DNA from: Arthrinium phaeospermum
Taxonomy: Eukaryota; Ascomycota; Sordariomycetes; Amphisphaeriales; Apiosporaceae
Reading direction: 5' to 3'
NCBI GenBank assembly: GCA_006503535.1
Contig: QYRS01000001.1
Span: 2,604,001-2,668,000, forward strand
DNA: 64,000 nt
Shown here: positions 22,830 through 34,513 of the stretch, one piece after another
Position numbering within the stretch: the stretch's first letter is position 1
Layout of the letters: each line of letters opens with the position of its first letter
Translations under genes and position numbers: made by a program
The notes under the pieces: model-generated
Database searches by the model: none
Told to the model about the DNA's origin: nothing
The model's input: only the letters and a program-made list of their open reading frames with translations

Positions 22830-24020
22830 TTTAATTATAATTATTTATAAATAATATATTTAAATAATTAATAAACTTTTTTATTTATAAAAAATATTAA
22901 TTTATTATTTATTAAAAAGAATTTATATAATTCATTATTTTTTATATAATAAATTAAATTAAATAAATAAATTAATTAATTATATAATAATTAATTAATA
23001 ATAATTAATAATATATTTATTAAAAATTATTTATTAATTTCGACTTTTTAATTTTATTTTTCGTTTATTAACGTTTTAATATTATTTATTTCGTTATTTT
23101 ATTTTAATAAATTTTTAAATAATAATTAAAATTAACGCGATTTTTTATTTTATTTATATAGTTTTTTTTTAATTTTATAAAACGCGATATTTATTATTAA
23201 AATTACGAAATAATTATTATTTTTTTTAATTTTTTTTTTATTTTTTTTTTTATTAATAATAAAAAAGAGTATAAATATAAATTATTTTTTATTTTAATTT
23301 TTAAAATATTATATTATTAATAATTTTAACGATCGAAATATATTAATTTTAATTAATAATTTAATAAAATATATTAATTTTAAAACGTTATAATATATAA
23401 TTAATAAATAATTTTTTTAAATTATTAAAAACGTTTTTTATAAATGTTATAATATAACGTTATTATTAATATTAATTTATATATATAAATAAATATTAAA
23501 TTTAAATATTATATATATATTTAATAATATAAAAATTAAAGTATAATAATAATATATATTATATAATAAAAAAAGAATTAATTATAATTTTAAAAAACGT
23601 TTATTATAAAAATTTATATTTATTTTTAAAAATTTTTTTTTAAAAATTTATATAAAATCGATATTTTATATTTTTTAAAAATTTTATTATTTAATACGAT
23701 AATTTCTAATAAATTTTAAATTTATATAATATAAATAAGTATAATTTCTTTTTTAATAATTAAATATAATTTATAAACCTCGAATTTTTTTAAATTTTAT
23801 ATTATAAAAAATAATAAATAATTATAATTAAAATTATAATAAAAAAATAATTTAATATTTATTATTTATTATTATTAAAAGTTTTAATTTTTTTAATTTT
23901 ATTATTTAATATTTATTTATTTTAATACGAATTATTATTAATTTATATTATTATTTATTTATTCTTTATTATTTATATTAATATCTATATATATTAAAAG
24001 AAAATTTAATAAATAAAACT
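22830..24020 (+). repeat. ~1.2 kb repeat unit, copy B
   Basis: Aligns along its length with 28640-29890 in the same orientation. Anchors include AAAACGCGATATTTATTATT, AAAACGTTATAATATATAAT and ATAAAATCGATATTT. Copies A and B face each other across a spacer of about 0.7 kb. Confidence 0.8.
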
Positions 24021-27000
24021 TTTATTATTTTTAAATATTTATTAATATTTTAAATTTAAATTTAATATTTTTTTAAATATTAATAATATAATTAATTAAT
24101 TATTTATAATTTTTATTAAATTATATAAATTTTTTTTTAATTTAAATATTATAAAAATAATATTTAATTAATATTATAAAAATAAAAAAATTAATTTTTA
24201 ATATTATTTTTATTTTATTATAATTATATAATTTAAATCGATTTTAATTTTTATTTAAAAAAAGGATTTTTAATAATTTATAAATTATTAATAATATAAT
24301 TTTTAATTACTTATTTAATATTTTTATAATAATTATATTTTTATTTAATTTATTTAAATTATATAAATATTAAAAAATTAAATTTTTCATTTTTATTAAT
24401 TTTATTAAATTAATTAAATTTTTATTATTATTTTTTAAAAAAAATATAATAAAAAAAATATTTTTTTTTTATTATAAATATAATTTTTAAATATAAATAA
24501 ATTATATTATAAATTAAAATAATTAATTTTTATTATAAAAAAAAAATATTTAATATAAAATTTTATTAAAAATATATAATAAAAAAAAAAATTTTAAATA
24601 TTTTAAAATAATTTTATAAAATATATATAAATAATTAAAAATATTAATTAAATTATATTTAAGTTTTTTTTAATTATAAATATTAATATAAAAAAAGTTA
24701 ATAAAAATAATTATTTAATATTTAATTATTATTTTTATTAATTTTTTAAAATATTAAATATTATTTTAAATATTTATTTTATTAATTTTATAAATAAAAT
24801 TATTTTTTATTAATATTAAATTAATTTAAAATAATTTTTTTAATTTATAATTTTATTTAATAATATTTTTTAAATATTTTTTATAACTTTTAAAAAATAT
24901 TTTTTATTAAATATAAATAAATAAAAAAAAAATTAAAAGAAAAATTAATTTTTTATATATTTTAATTTATATTTAAATTTAAAAACGGTATAATTTACTT
25001 TTAATTAATAAATTTTTTTAAATAATATTTCTAAATTAATTTTAATTAAAATTAATAATTTTAATATTTAAATATTATTATATATTTATTAAAAGTATAT
25101 TTATTTAATTTATATATTATTATTAATAATAATTATTAATTTAATAAATATTTTATAAAAAGTTTTTTTTATATAATAATAATTTTTTAATTTAATTTTA
25201 TTTTTTATTATTTTATTTTATATTTTATTTTTTATAAAAGTTTTTTTAAAAGTTATAAAAATAATTATAAATAAATAAATTATTTATATTATAAATATTT
25301 TAAATTATTATTATATATTTTAAATAATATTATTATATAAATAAATATATAATTTTATATTTAAAAAATATTTAAAAAATTTATTATTTTTTATTTATTT
25401 AAATTTATTCTTATTAAATTAAATAATTTAATTTATTAATTAAACTTTTATAACTTTTTTTTTAAATTAAAATAAATTTAAATTTATAAATAAAAGTTTT
25501 TTTATTTATATTTATTTAAAAATAAATTTATTTTTAAAAATATAATTAAAATAATTATAATATTAACGAAATTTTTATCTTTTTAATTAAAAGGATTTAA
25601 AAAATGTTTATTTTATAAAAAAAAATTAATTTTTTATTAAATATAACGTTTTATATTATAATTATTTTTTTAAATATTTAAATTTAAATATATTAATAAA
25701 TTTATATTTATAAATAATTTAAATTTACTTTAAATTTAAATTTATTTTTAAATATTATATTTTTTTAATATATTTTTATAAAATAATATTATTATATAAA
25801 TTTATAAATATTTATTTTATAATATAATAAGGTTATAATTTTAGTTTAATAAATATAAATATTAAATTTTATTTTAAAATTATTTACTTTTTATTTAAAA
25901 ATTTTATTATAATATTTTATTATAAAATAAATTATTATTTAAAAATTTTTAATTATAAAATATAAAAATTAAACTTTTAATTTTATTATTTAATTTAAAA
26001 ATACTTATTATTATTATTATATTATTAAAATTATAATATAAAAAAGATTATTTTTATAATTAATTTTTTTTATTTTATTAATTTTTATATATTAATTTAA
26101 ATTTTTTATTAATTAATCTTATTTATTAATAAATAATACTTTATTTTTAAAAAAATAAAAATTTATTTTAATTATATATTATTTTATTTTAATATTTAAA
26201 TTATATATATTAATATTATAACCTTTTAAAATTAAATATATTTTTTATATATTATTTAATTTATATATTTTTAAAATAAAATATATTAATAATTTTAATT
26301 TTTTTTAATATTTATTTTATTATAAAAATATAATTAATATATTTTTAATTAATATTTATATATATTACTTTTTATAATAATTTTTAAATAATTAACGATT
26401 TTATTTATTATATTATAATCTTTATTTAATAATTAATTATTTAATTTAATATTTTATTAATAAATTTTTATAATTAAATCTTTAAATTTTATTAATATAT
26501 TTATTTTTTTAAAATTATTATTATATTATTATTAATTAATAAATAATTTTTTTTATTTTTTTATAAATTAACCTTTTTTTTATTAATATATTATTTTATA
26601 TTTTAAAACTATTTTTCTTTTTTAATTAATTTTATAATATATTTATATTAAAATTTTTATAATAAATTATTTTTTAATATAAAAAAAAATAATTATATTA
26701 TTTTTTAATTATAATTATATATATTTTTAATTAAAAATTAAATATTTAATAAATTTATTATAAAATATTCGTTTTATAATATATATTAAAATTAATAATT
26801 TATATAATTATAAAAAATATAAAAAAAAGATTTTAAATTTAAAATAATTATTTTTAAAATATAATATTAATTATATATATTATTTAATTATATTTTTTTT
26901 ATTTTATTATTATATTTATTATTAAAAATTATTTTATATTATTAAATTTTTAATTAATTTTTTTATTTTTTTTTTTTTATTATTTTTTTATTTTTTAATT

Positions 27001-28099
27001 TTTATTTATTTTTAAAATATCTTTATTTATATTATTATATCTTTTTAAATAATATTTTAAAAATTAATTAATAATTAAATAATTAATAAAACCTTTTATA
27101 TATAAAATAATCGCTTTCGTTTTAAAAATATCTTTCTTTTATTTTTAATTTTTATAAATAATTTTTATATTTATATTTTATTAATATTATAATTTTATAA
27201 ATTAATATATATTTTAAAAAATAATATTATTATTTTTATTTAAATTTCGTTAAATTAATATTTATTTTAATATTTTAATTTTAAATTAATTATTTTAATA
27301 ATATTATTATTTATATATAATTAAATATAAAAAGTATTTTATAATTATCCGCTTTAATTATAATCGCTTTTTATTAATTAATTTATAAATTTAATTTTAT
27401 AATATTATTAAATTTATTAAAAAATTTTAATATAATTAATAAAAATTTTCTTAAATTTCTTAATTATTAAACTTAATAAAATTATTTAATTTTATAAAAA
27501 AAAAAAAATATTAAATTTAAAATAAATTTTAATTTTAATATAATCGATATTTATTATTATTTATTTAATTATAATATAAAATTTTTCTATTTAATTTTAT
27601 ATAATTTTAAATTAAAATTATAAAAATTTATTCGTATTTAATAATTTTTTAAATTTTATTTTAATATTAATTATATTTTTAAATAATAATTTAATTTCGT
27701 AATTTTTAATAAATATTATTAAAAATTTAAAAAATTTAAAAAATTTCTTAATTTTTTACTTTTTTAAAAAAAAAAATTTAAATCGATTATTTTTATAATA
27801 TAATTTAAAATATTTATAAAAACTTATTTTTATTAAAAAAAATAATTATTTAATCTTTTTAAATAAACTTTTATAATATTAATATTATTTTTAAATATAT
27901 TAAAATTTTTAATTTTTAATTTTATTTATATAAATTTATTATTATAATAAAAAAATTTAATTCTTTTAATTTTATAAATTCTTAAATTTTTAAAAAAAAA
28001 ATTTATAAAAATATTTAACTTTTTTAAAATTTCCTCCTATTTTTTTATTATTATTTTTTTAATTTTTTTTATATTATATTTCGAAATTTATTAATTAAA

Positions 28100-28330
28100 T
28101 TTATTTAAATCGTTATTAAGTTTATAATTATTAAATACTAAAATTTATTTATTTATAATATAAAAATATATATTTTTTAAATTTAAACTTTTATATTAAT
28201 TATCCTTTTAATTTTAATTTTATTTATTTTTAATAGTTTAAATTTTTAATTTTTAAATAATTTAAGTTTATTTATAACGTAATAATATTAATTTAATATT
28301 ATTATATTTATTTTTTAATAAATAATAAAT
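28100..28330 (+). repeat. Direct repeat X, right copy
   Basis: Partner of 19270-19510, about 8.83 kb downstream in the same orientation. It lies immediately left of unit copy C (28640-29890), so X and the unit may form one element of about 1.8 kb. Confidence 0.7.
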
Positions 28331-28639
28331 TATATAATATTAATTTAAATCTTTATATATTATTTAATATTATTATTATTATATTATTTGTTAATTATTA
28401 TTTTTATATTAATATTTTTTAAAATTTTATTATAATTTTTATTATATAAATTTATATATAACGTATATATATTAATTTTAATAAAATTAAAAATTAAAAA
28501 TAACTTTTATTTTATATATTTTAATAATAATAATAATAATTAATAATTATAATTAATTTATATATTATAATTATATATATATAAATTTATAATATTTATA
28601 ATATTTATAAAAATAATTTATTTAATTTTAATTTATAAC

Positions 28640-29890
28640 GTAATTCTTTTAAATATTATATTTATATTTTTTTAATTATAATAGTAATTCGTTTTATAGA
28701 AAACGTTAATTTATTATTTATATTAAAAAAAAAATTTATATAAAATTTATTATTTTTATACAATAAATTAAATTAAATAAATATATAAATTAATTAATTA
28801 TATAATAATTAATAATAATAAATTAATAATAATATATTTATTATTAAAAAATTATTCGTTAATTTTAATTCTTTTATTTTTATTTATCGATATTTCGATA
28901 TTATTTATTTTATTATTTCGTTATAACGAATTTTCGAATAACGATTAAGAATTAATGTAACTTTTTTTTTTATATTTATACGGCCTTTTTTTAATTTTAT
29001 AAAAACGCGATATTTATTATCGAAATCGCGAAAGAATTAATCATTGTTTTTTTTAATCTCTTTTTTTACCTTTATTTTTTATTAAATAATAAAAAAGAAT
29101 ATAAATATAAAGTTATTTTTTATTTCGATTTTTAAGGTATTATATTATTAACGATTTTAACGATATTAAAGTATTTTAATTTTAATAAATTAATAAATTT
29201 AACGAAATATTTTAATTTTAAAACGTTATAATATATAATTAATAAAGTAATTTTTTTAAAATTATTAAAAGCGCTTTTTATAAACGCGTACGATATAACG
29301 TCGTTATTAATATTAATATTCGCTATAATATATATAAATAAATATTAAAATTTAAATAATTATATATATTAATAATATATAAAGATTAAAATAATAAATA
29401 ATAATATATATATATATATATAATTAAAAAAAAAAAAATTATAAATTTTAAAGAACGTTTATTACGAGAATTTATACCTATTTTTAAAAACTTTCTTTAA
29501 AAATTTATATAAAATCGATATTTATATATATTAATTTTAAAATTTTATTATTTAATATAAATAATTTCTAATAAATTTTAAACTTATATAATATAAATAA
29601 ATATAATAATTCCTTTTTTAATAATTAAATATAATATTATAAACCTCGGGTTTATTTTAAACTTTATACTATAAAAAATAATAAATAGCTATAATTAAGG
29701 GTTATAACGAAAAAAAGTTTAAAATTTATTATTTATTATTATTAAAAGTTTAATTTTTTTTAACTTTATTATTTAAAATACCTATTTATTTTAATATAAA
29801 GTTATTACTAATTTATATATTTATTTATTCCTTACTATTTATATTAATTATATATAATATATATTAAAATAAAATTTAAATAAATTATAA
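28640..29890 (+). repeat. ~1.2 kb repeat unit, copy C (least degraded)
   Basis: Keeps noticeably more G/C than copies A and B, for example AACGCGATATTTATTATCG, AAAAGCGCTTTTTATAAACG and ACCTCGGGTTTATTTTAAAC where the other copies read A/T. It is therefore the best template for reconstructing the ancestral element. No coding frame is apparent. Confidence 0.8.
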
Positions 29891-30238
29891 TAATAATTAA
29901 AAAGATAAAAATAGTTTTTATTTTAAACTTTTATATATTTTTAATAAAGTTTTAAAGTTAATAATTATTTTAAATTAATATAATTATTATAATATAAAGT
30001 AATTATTTTAAATAAATAATTTTTTTATAATAAATAATTATTTTAAGTTTTAAAATAATTATATATATACTTTATTTATATTAACTTATTAAGCTTATAT
30101 AATTAATTTAAATTATTTATTAAAAAAGTCGATAATATCGGGAAAGGTAGGTTTATATTAAAGTAAGTATAAAAAAATAGAATTATAACTATTTTTTTAC
30201 TGCCACCATTTTTATTACCTAGCAGGGTTTCTAACATA

Positions 30239-30267
30239 CTTTTAAAAAGGGGGGTCGCGCGCTATGG
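30239..30267 (-). repeat. Right terminal inverted repeat of the AT-rich island
   Basis: Reads CTTTTAAAAAGGGGGG followed by TCGCGCGCTATGG on the plus strand. It mirrors the left repeat with three mismatches and lies exactly where normal base composition resumes. It sits about 350 bp upstream of the CLPTM1-family start codon. Confidence 0.85.
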
Positions 30268-30619
30268 AGGGGTTACCAGTTCGTCCAGAATCCCATAACG
30301 AATTGATTGATTCGGCGTGCAGTCATATCGGCTTTTGATTCGCCGATTAGCCGGTATCGCAAAAAAACGACCCGCCTAGATTCAATCCCAATTCGAAATC
30401 TGGGGCTAGGCTCGCCGGGGATCCTTCGCTTCCTCAGTGCTGGAACTAGGTTAGCATTCGCACATACGTACCTCTAGCAGCGCGTCTTTTCCGACTCGAG
30501 GCCAACTCGCATCAAAGACGTTGTGCCAACCAAGATATCTCGGACTGCAACTACAGTTGCTGAACATCAATTCGAAAGGTCCATGAAATCTCTCGTCTCC
30601 ACGAGACCCCGATATCAAG
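30268..30619. promoter_or_regulatory. Promoter / 5' leader of the CLPTM1-family gene
   Basis: Only about 350 bp separate the right inverted repeat from the start codon at 30620, and composition is normal. The upstream control region of this gene must be compact or must have been displaced by the insertion. Confidence 0.5.
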
Positions 30620-32646
30620 ATGCCTGAGGGGAACGTGGCCGAGAGGCCTGCTCAAGAGGAGCAGGGCGGCGTAAGTTCTCTACGTCGCGAACTGCTGCAG
30701 CGTCCCACCACTAACCAACCTGTTTGATGTTAGAAATCCATGGCGTACAAGATACTCCAAGGTGTGGCCATCTACTACGGTATGAACATGGTGATGAAGC
30801 AATTCATGCCCAAACCGCAAACCACCGAAGTCAAGGACTCCGAGGGGCATGTTGTGAAGGTCGCCTCAAATACAGCGGATATCCCCCCTTCCAGATGCGA
30901 CCCAACCAACTCGACGAGGGTGCTGTCAACAGCCCGCTTCCCGAGCGAGTGGCTCCGATCTGGTCCACCGACAGTCCGCTCGATGTGGTGGTTGCGCTCT
31001 CCGATTCCTACGTGCCAATCCCCATGCCGAAGATCCCTGAGCAGTATCTTGTGCTTTCGGAAAAGGAGTTCAAGCTGGGAAACTACAGCGACAAGCGAGT
31101 GGTTGAGACTACGTTCGATGTCCCCGTGGCGGTGCAGAACAATGGCACTCTCTGGGGCCATTTCTACTTTGGTCTCACTGGATCGATCTTGGATCCTCAC
31201 CAGCAGGGTTTTGACCCAGCCACGGCAATCCACTTCGCGTATCCTCTGACGCAGTATGTGCCCAAGAAGAAGGCTGCGAAAACTCGGAATTTGCTCGAAG
31301 CCAAGGAAGAACCTGAAGAGGAAGTGGAAGAGGATATCGCGACAGGCCCGATCATCGCGAGCTATTACCACCCCAACGCAAGCCTTTCCTTCATCCCTGA
31401 CTCGGGCATCATAAATTTCCCACAATCGAGTGTAGCTGTACGACAGTTCTTGAATCTCGAGGCGACTGGTGCTCGTGATGGCACTGGCAAGAACGGGTGG
31501 TACTACCCCATCCTGTTCCTGAACTCGTTTTGGCAGTTGAAGAGTCACATGACGGTTCTCAACGAAACTGTTAAGACACTTCCCATCAGGATTGATTTGG
31601 ATAACATGCGAAACTGGAAGTTCAACCTCATGGCCTCCGTTGAACTCAACGCAAGAGAACAGGCTCGACAGGCCGCTTTCGGCACCCCCTTACCTGGAGG
31701 CGCCGACGGCAGTGAGATTGAGATGATCAAGGAAATCTTCCTGGATACGAACCCCTGGCTGCTCGGTGTCACTGGTGTGGTCAGTATTTTCCACATGGTA
31801 CTCGAGATGCTGGCTTTCGGATCCGATATTGCCCATTACCGAAAGAAGAAGGACAATGTAGGTATTTCAGTGCGCTCGATCTTGGCCAATGTCTTCATGC
31901 AGGCGGTGATTTTCCTATACCTGGTAGACAACTCCCAGAACACGAGTTGGATGATTCTAGGATCCCAGGGTATTGGGATTCTCATCGAGTTCTGGAAGAT
32001 CACCACCGTGGTCAATGTTCGTGTGCGCCCTGCGGCCCCGGGTTCTTGGTTCCCATACGCCATCAACTTCGAAGACAAGCACAAGCTGAGCGAAACTGAG
32101 GAGAAGACCAAGGAGTACGACGAAATCGCCTTCAAGTACATGTACATGGCGGGCGTACCGCTGCTTATTGCGTATGCGATATACTCACTGTACTACGATA
32201 CACACAAGTCGTGGTATTCCTACATCATCACGAGTTTGGTGGGCTCCGTCTACGCTTACGGCTTCTTGATGATGATTCCGTCGTTGTACATCAATTACCG
32301 ACTGAAGAGTGTAGCGCACATGCCGGGTAAGGCGATGATGTACAAGTTCCTCAACACTTTCATCGACGACTTGTTTGCTTTCACCATCAAGATGCCCTTC
32401 CTGCATCGCATGGCCACCTTCCGTGACGACATCATCTTTTTCATCTACATATACCAGCGATGGGCCTACAAGATCGACTACACCCGTGTCAACGAGTTTG
32501 GCCAGGGCGGTGATGACGAGGAAGAGGAGGAAGTGAAGAAGGCAGAGCCCAAGTCCCTCCCCAATCTGGATGCGGCAGCTGAGTTGGTTGGCGGAGACGC
32601 GAAAGCTACTGGTGCCAATGTGGGCAAGGCAACCAAGAGAAAGTGA
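30620..32646 (+). CDS. CLPTM1-family multi-pass membrane protein, with apparent frameshift
   Basis: Member of the cleft lip and palate transmembrane protein 1 family: a large lumenal domain followed by a C-terminal membrane bundle, in the ER/Golgi. Exon 1 (30620-30670) encodes MPEGNVAERPAQEEQGG. A 63-bp intron (GTAAGT...TTAG) follows, and exon 2 is 30734-32646. The hallmark lumenal motifs are present (NGTLWGHFYF, YYHPNASLSFIPD, YYPILFLNSFW). Five hydrophobic helices start near WLLGVTGVVSIFHMVLEML. Conserved cytosolic and loop blocks include MYMAGVPLLIAYAIYSL, HRMATFRDDIIFFIYIYQRW and YRLKSVAHMPGKA. The tail is Lys-rich (KATKRK). The frame is lost in a C6 run (30883-30888); seven C would give IPPFQMRPNQLDEGAV. 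Corrected length is about 654 residues. Confidence 0.92.
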
Positions 32647-34513
32647 TCATTTCATTTCTTCCCTGAAAAGTTACAGCGCGAGCTTGTTTAGATATTGCAT
32701 ACGCTGGAGAACACATTTGGCGGATGTTCTCTACCGTGGGTTATCGGATTAGACGTGCCACTGAGTTGAGAATACGATCCTCGGTCAGGTCTTTGCCTAT
32801 ATACTTCCCAGTTGGCCATGGTTGAGAATATTGGAGCTGAGCAGCGCCGTTTTAGCATGAAATCATATGCTAATATCCTAAATTACTTGTTGTCATCAAC
32901 TTCTGACCCTGCTGATAGGAACTGCGCGTTTATTTGAAGATTTCATTAGGCAATGTCAGCTCTTGGCCATATACTACATAACCATATATGAGACAGGCGC
33001 TGTGAGCGAGGCAAACAAGAGCAGTCGACTTCGACCAGACCAGGTATAGATAATGTTTACTATCTTATATGCTGGATCCCGACTCCGTGTACGGAGTAAG
33101 CACATGCTGATATGGGTAGAAAGGTGGTTGTTATATTATGAATCTTCATTCCGTTTATGCGGTGCAGCGGAAGGAATCGGGGAGCTGATCGCGTACAAAT
33201 CGTACACCGACCTGGCCTTCGTGGAGACGGTGGACCCTCCGGCTCACGGTGGCCGGTGGCTTCCAGGTTCATGGCGGTATGGGGGTTACCGTGGAGCCGG
33301 GTTCACATCCAAGGAACATACAGTTATTTCATCGACAGCCTGCTTCGACGCAACTCGATGGGTGGGTAGCTAGGTACATGTAGTGCTTACTTGGAGCATG
33401 TGGGTTGTTTGCTTCTACCGGTACAAGTATCAATGATGATGTTTAATCGGCATGTTTGCTTTTAAAGGTATTGAGACGCTCGCTTCCAGGTTTTTGAGCT
33501 TGGCCGTTAATGCATGAATGTATATTCGACTGGGTTATCAAAATTAGATGAGCTGTATAGTAGACTGGCAACTGGGGCGTCAGTTTCTACAGTATTTCCC
33601 CCTTTTTGTTTCTCAAAATAGACGATGTTAGTATTGGTCATAATGGGGTGGTCTGTAAGCTGCATGTAGGTAGTGATTGCATTGCACTGTAGCTATCCGT
33701 TTAGTACCTGGCACCTGGCACCTGGCGCGCTGTTGCTTCGACCCGGGGAGCCGTGTGGCGCACGGAAGCTGCTAATTTAGTCATCAGGAACCCGCAAGCT
33801 ATCCCATCCATCCGTAGCAGTTGGAGCATGGCCTGGACCTCTGCAGGCCTCCCGACAGGCGGGAGTAACCCGATAAATAAGATCCCGTCTCGTCTGAAGC
33901 TCCTGTAGGCGAGCTGCATCTCTCAGCTCAGATCTGTGCAAGTTAGGCCTCTGTTTCGTCTCTTCCCCCCCGACACCCATCCATGTTCACGTGAAGAGCC
34001 GACGACGTTGTCATTAGATGCTGCAAGGAGTCGCTTCCGCCCTGAAGCACCGCGCATGCCAAATCGTTGCCGAAACTCCGCGTGAAGGAAGGCGTATTCC
34101 CCTCTTCCCCTCCCCGCAACGGTGGAATCCTTTGTTTTGCAGAGCTTCAAGACCCCTTCAGGACCCCGTCAAGGACCCGGCTTCACCTTGGACTTTTCGA
34201 TTAAATGCGGGCCAATCTAGAATTAACTAGAGTACCAACTGCCGAGTCCGGCTTGGCTACGTCGACGTACTAACGAGTTCGGCCTCCCCGAGCCAGTACT
34301 TAACATACCCTAACTTAACCAAAGGACGCCTTTCTTCGACCGATCGATCGACATAATTGTCCTATTAATCACAACCCGCGGCGAACACCAGACCAGACGA
34401 CGAACCTCGAATTCGACACTGGATACTATCCCCGCAAAACACATACTGACCACGCATTGCGAGAAAGCGGAGTCGTCCACAGACTTCGCTGGGCGTTGGT
34501 CTCACTGCGAGAC
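32647..34513. other. 1.9 kb without a supported gene
   Basis: No frame longer than about 110 codons and no recognisable domain. It holds the 3' flank of the CLPTM1-family gene and the promoter of the next gene, including a small ACCTGGC tandem repeat and a GATCGATCGAT palindromic patch near 34340. Confidence 0.5.
33706..33726. repeat. ACCTGGC tandem repeat
   Basis: Three perfect heptamer copies in intergenic DNA. Confidence 0.85.

Larger units (their letters stand above)
19074..30267. mobile_element. 11.2 kb RIP-degraded AT-rich island bounded by terminal inverted repeats
   Basis: Almost pure A/T over about 11 kb; many 60-base lines hold 0-5 G or C. CpA and TpG are nearly absent (I can find about ten in the whole block), while CpG, CpT and CpC survive at low level. 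That is the signature of repeat-induced point mutation taken near saturation. Both edges carry matching inverted repeats (19074-19102 and 30239-30267), 26 of 29 positions identical. If TA is the target duplication, the flanks close to the palindrome CCATATGG, as expected for a Tc1/mariner/pogo-type insertion. Internal repeats (see separate entries) suggest nested or multiple copies rather than one intact 11 kb transposon. No open frame remains. Confidence 0.85.

Noticed and set aside
19270..28330. The X direct repeats as LTRs of one retrotransposon
   Set aside because: The repeats are not at the island edges, lack TG...CA ends (not testable after RIP), and inverted terminal repeats enclose the whole block, which points to DNA-transposon ends.
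19074..30267. AT-rich block as a mitochondrial insertion or a centromere core
   Set aside because: No mitochondrial gene, tRNA or rRNA pieces are recognisable; CpA/TpG loss, internal repeats and terminal inverted repeats fit RIP of transposons better. 11 kb between housekeeping genes is small for a centromere, though I cannot exclude it absolutely.
30283..30420. tRNA-like GATTCAATCCC segment near the island edge
   Set aside because: No acceptor or D-arm pairing and no anticodon loop could be drawn.
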